Shown here piece after piece: positions 6,047 through 6,237 of a stretch of 6,237 nt of DNA. A program made the translations under genes and the position numbers. The first letter of the stretch is position 1. Every line of letters begins with the position of its first letter. Under the pieces are notes generated by a model. It saw only the letters and a list, made by a program, of their open reading frames with translations. It was not told the DNA's origin and searched no databases. Source of the DNA: Agromyces sp. (GTDB lineage Bacteria; Actinomycetota; Actinomycetes; Actinomycetales; Microbacteriaceae); NCBI GenBank assembly GCA_031178025.1, contig JAPSJU010000121.1, positions 1 to 6,237 of the forward strand. The letters run 5' to 3'.

Positions 6047-6237
6047 CGCCGCACCACCTCGTCGTGCGCGGCGCGGCGCAGCGGGGCGACCGGGCCGCGA
6101 CCGGTGAGCTCCGCGTCGGGGTCGATGTCGAGCCAGGGCTGCAGCACGAACGCGCGCTGCCACGCTCGCGGATGCGGCAGCACGAGGCGCTCGTCGGCGA
6201 GCTCGACTCCGGCGACGTCGACGAGGTCGAGGTCGAG
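6043..6237 (-). CDS. folK: 2-amino-4-hydroxy-6-hydroxymethyldihydropteridine pyrophosphokinase, C-terminal part (FolK)
   Basis: The last 64 codons of a gene that continues beyond the right edge. FolK transfers pyrophosphate from ATP to 6-hydroxymethyl-dihydropterin in folate synthesis, in the cytoplasm. The visible part opens with LDLDLVDV, whose two aspartates belong to the RTLDLDL magnesium-binding signature. It continues with LPHPRAWQRAFVLQPWLDID (20-39), the typical closing motif of the family. About 20 Arg/Ala-rich residues follow. The TGA at 6045-6043 overlaps the ATG of the DUF3180 gene. Because only the end is seen, it cannot be said whether folB is fused upstream, as happens in some actinomycetes. 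Confidence 0.93.
   Translation of the reverse strand, partial: LDLDLVDVAGVELADERLVLPHPRAWQRAFVLQPWLDIDPDAELTGRGPVAPLRRAAHDEVVRR
6054..6060 (-). promoter_or_regulatory. Ribosome binding site of the DUF3180 gene
   Basis: GAGGTGG on the minus strand, seven bases before the ATG at 6046-6044 and inside the last codons of folK. It supports the short start over the longer open frame reaching 6163. Confidence 0.6.

Noticed and set aside
6047..6163. Extension of the DUF3180 protein by 39 residues
   Set aside because: The extra part is Arg/Ala-rich shadow of folK, and the ATG at 6046 has a good ribosome binding site.
1..6237. RNA genes, mobile elements, CRISPR arrays, attachment sites, signs of recent transfer
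   Set aside because: Almost the whole window is covered by ordinary protein genes of uniform composition. No direct repeat arrays, terminal inverted repeats, transposase-like proteins or tRNA-like folds were seen.

Overview
The window is a 6.2 kb piece of very GC-rich bacterial chromosome with every supported gene on the minus strand. Codon use (third positions nearly all G or C), GTG starts, the actinobacterial form of lysyl-tRNA synthetase and the gene order point to an actinomycete. A member of the Microbacteriaceae is my best guess, but that is an inference from general appearance and not from a marker gene.

Read in the direction of transcription (right to left), the order is: the C-terminal end of folK (folate synthesis; 6237-6043), a DUF3180 membrane protein (6046-5573), a short bacterial PH-domain membrane protein (5580-4969), a long PH-domain membrane protein with three PH-like units (4972-3266), a Rossmann-like/DUF2520 dehydrogenase-like protein (3276-2515), panC for pantothenate synthetase (2518-1652), lysS for lysyl-tRNA synthetase (1578-61), and the first eight codons of an unidentified gene (26-1). 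The first six genes overlap at all five junctions (by 4, 8, 4, 11 and 4 bases), three of them as ATGA or GTGA stop/start fusions, so they look like one translationally coupled operon. A 73-base gap with a possible promoter separates panC from lysS. The last gap is 34 bases, carries a good ribosome binding site and shows no terminator.

The layout is a version of the conserved actinobacterial ftsH-folE-folP-folB-folK-DUF3180-...-DUF2520-panC-...-lysS cluster known, from memory, around Rv3610c-Rv3598c in Mycobacterium tuberculosis. Two things differ here. The panD and coaX genes that lie between panC and lysS in M. tuberculosis are absent. Two PH-domain proteins of the YdbS/YdbT type sit between the folate and pantothenate genes. 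The folate and pantothenate enzymes make cofactors, lysS charges tRNA, and the role of the three membrane proteins is unknown.

No RNA genes, mobile elements, CRISPR arrays or long non-coding stretches were seen. The most interesting points are the coupled PH-domain pair with its internal repeats, the DUF2520 protein as a candidate ketopantoate reductase that departs from the family pattern at some positions, the differences in the lysine pocket of LysS, and a marked excess of the word GGATGC/GCATCC. I found no convincing entirely new system.
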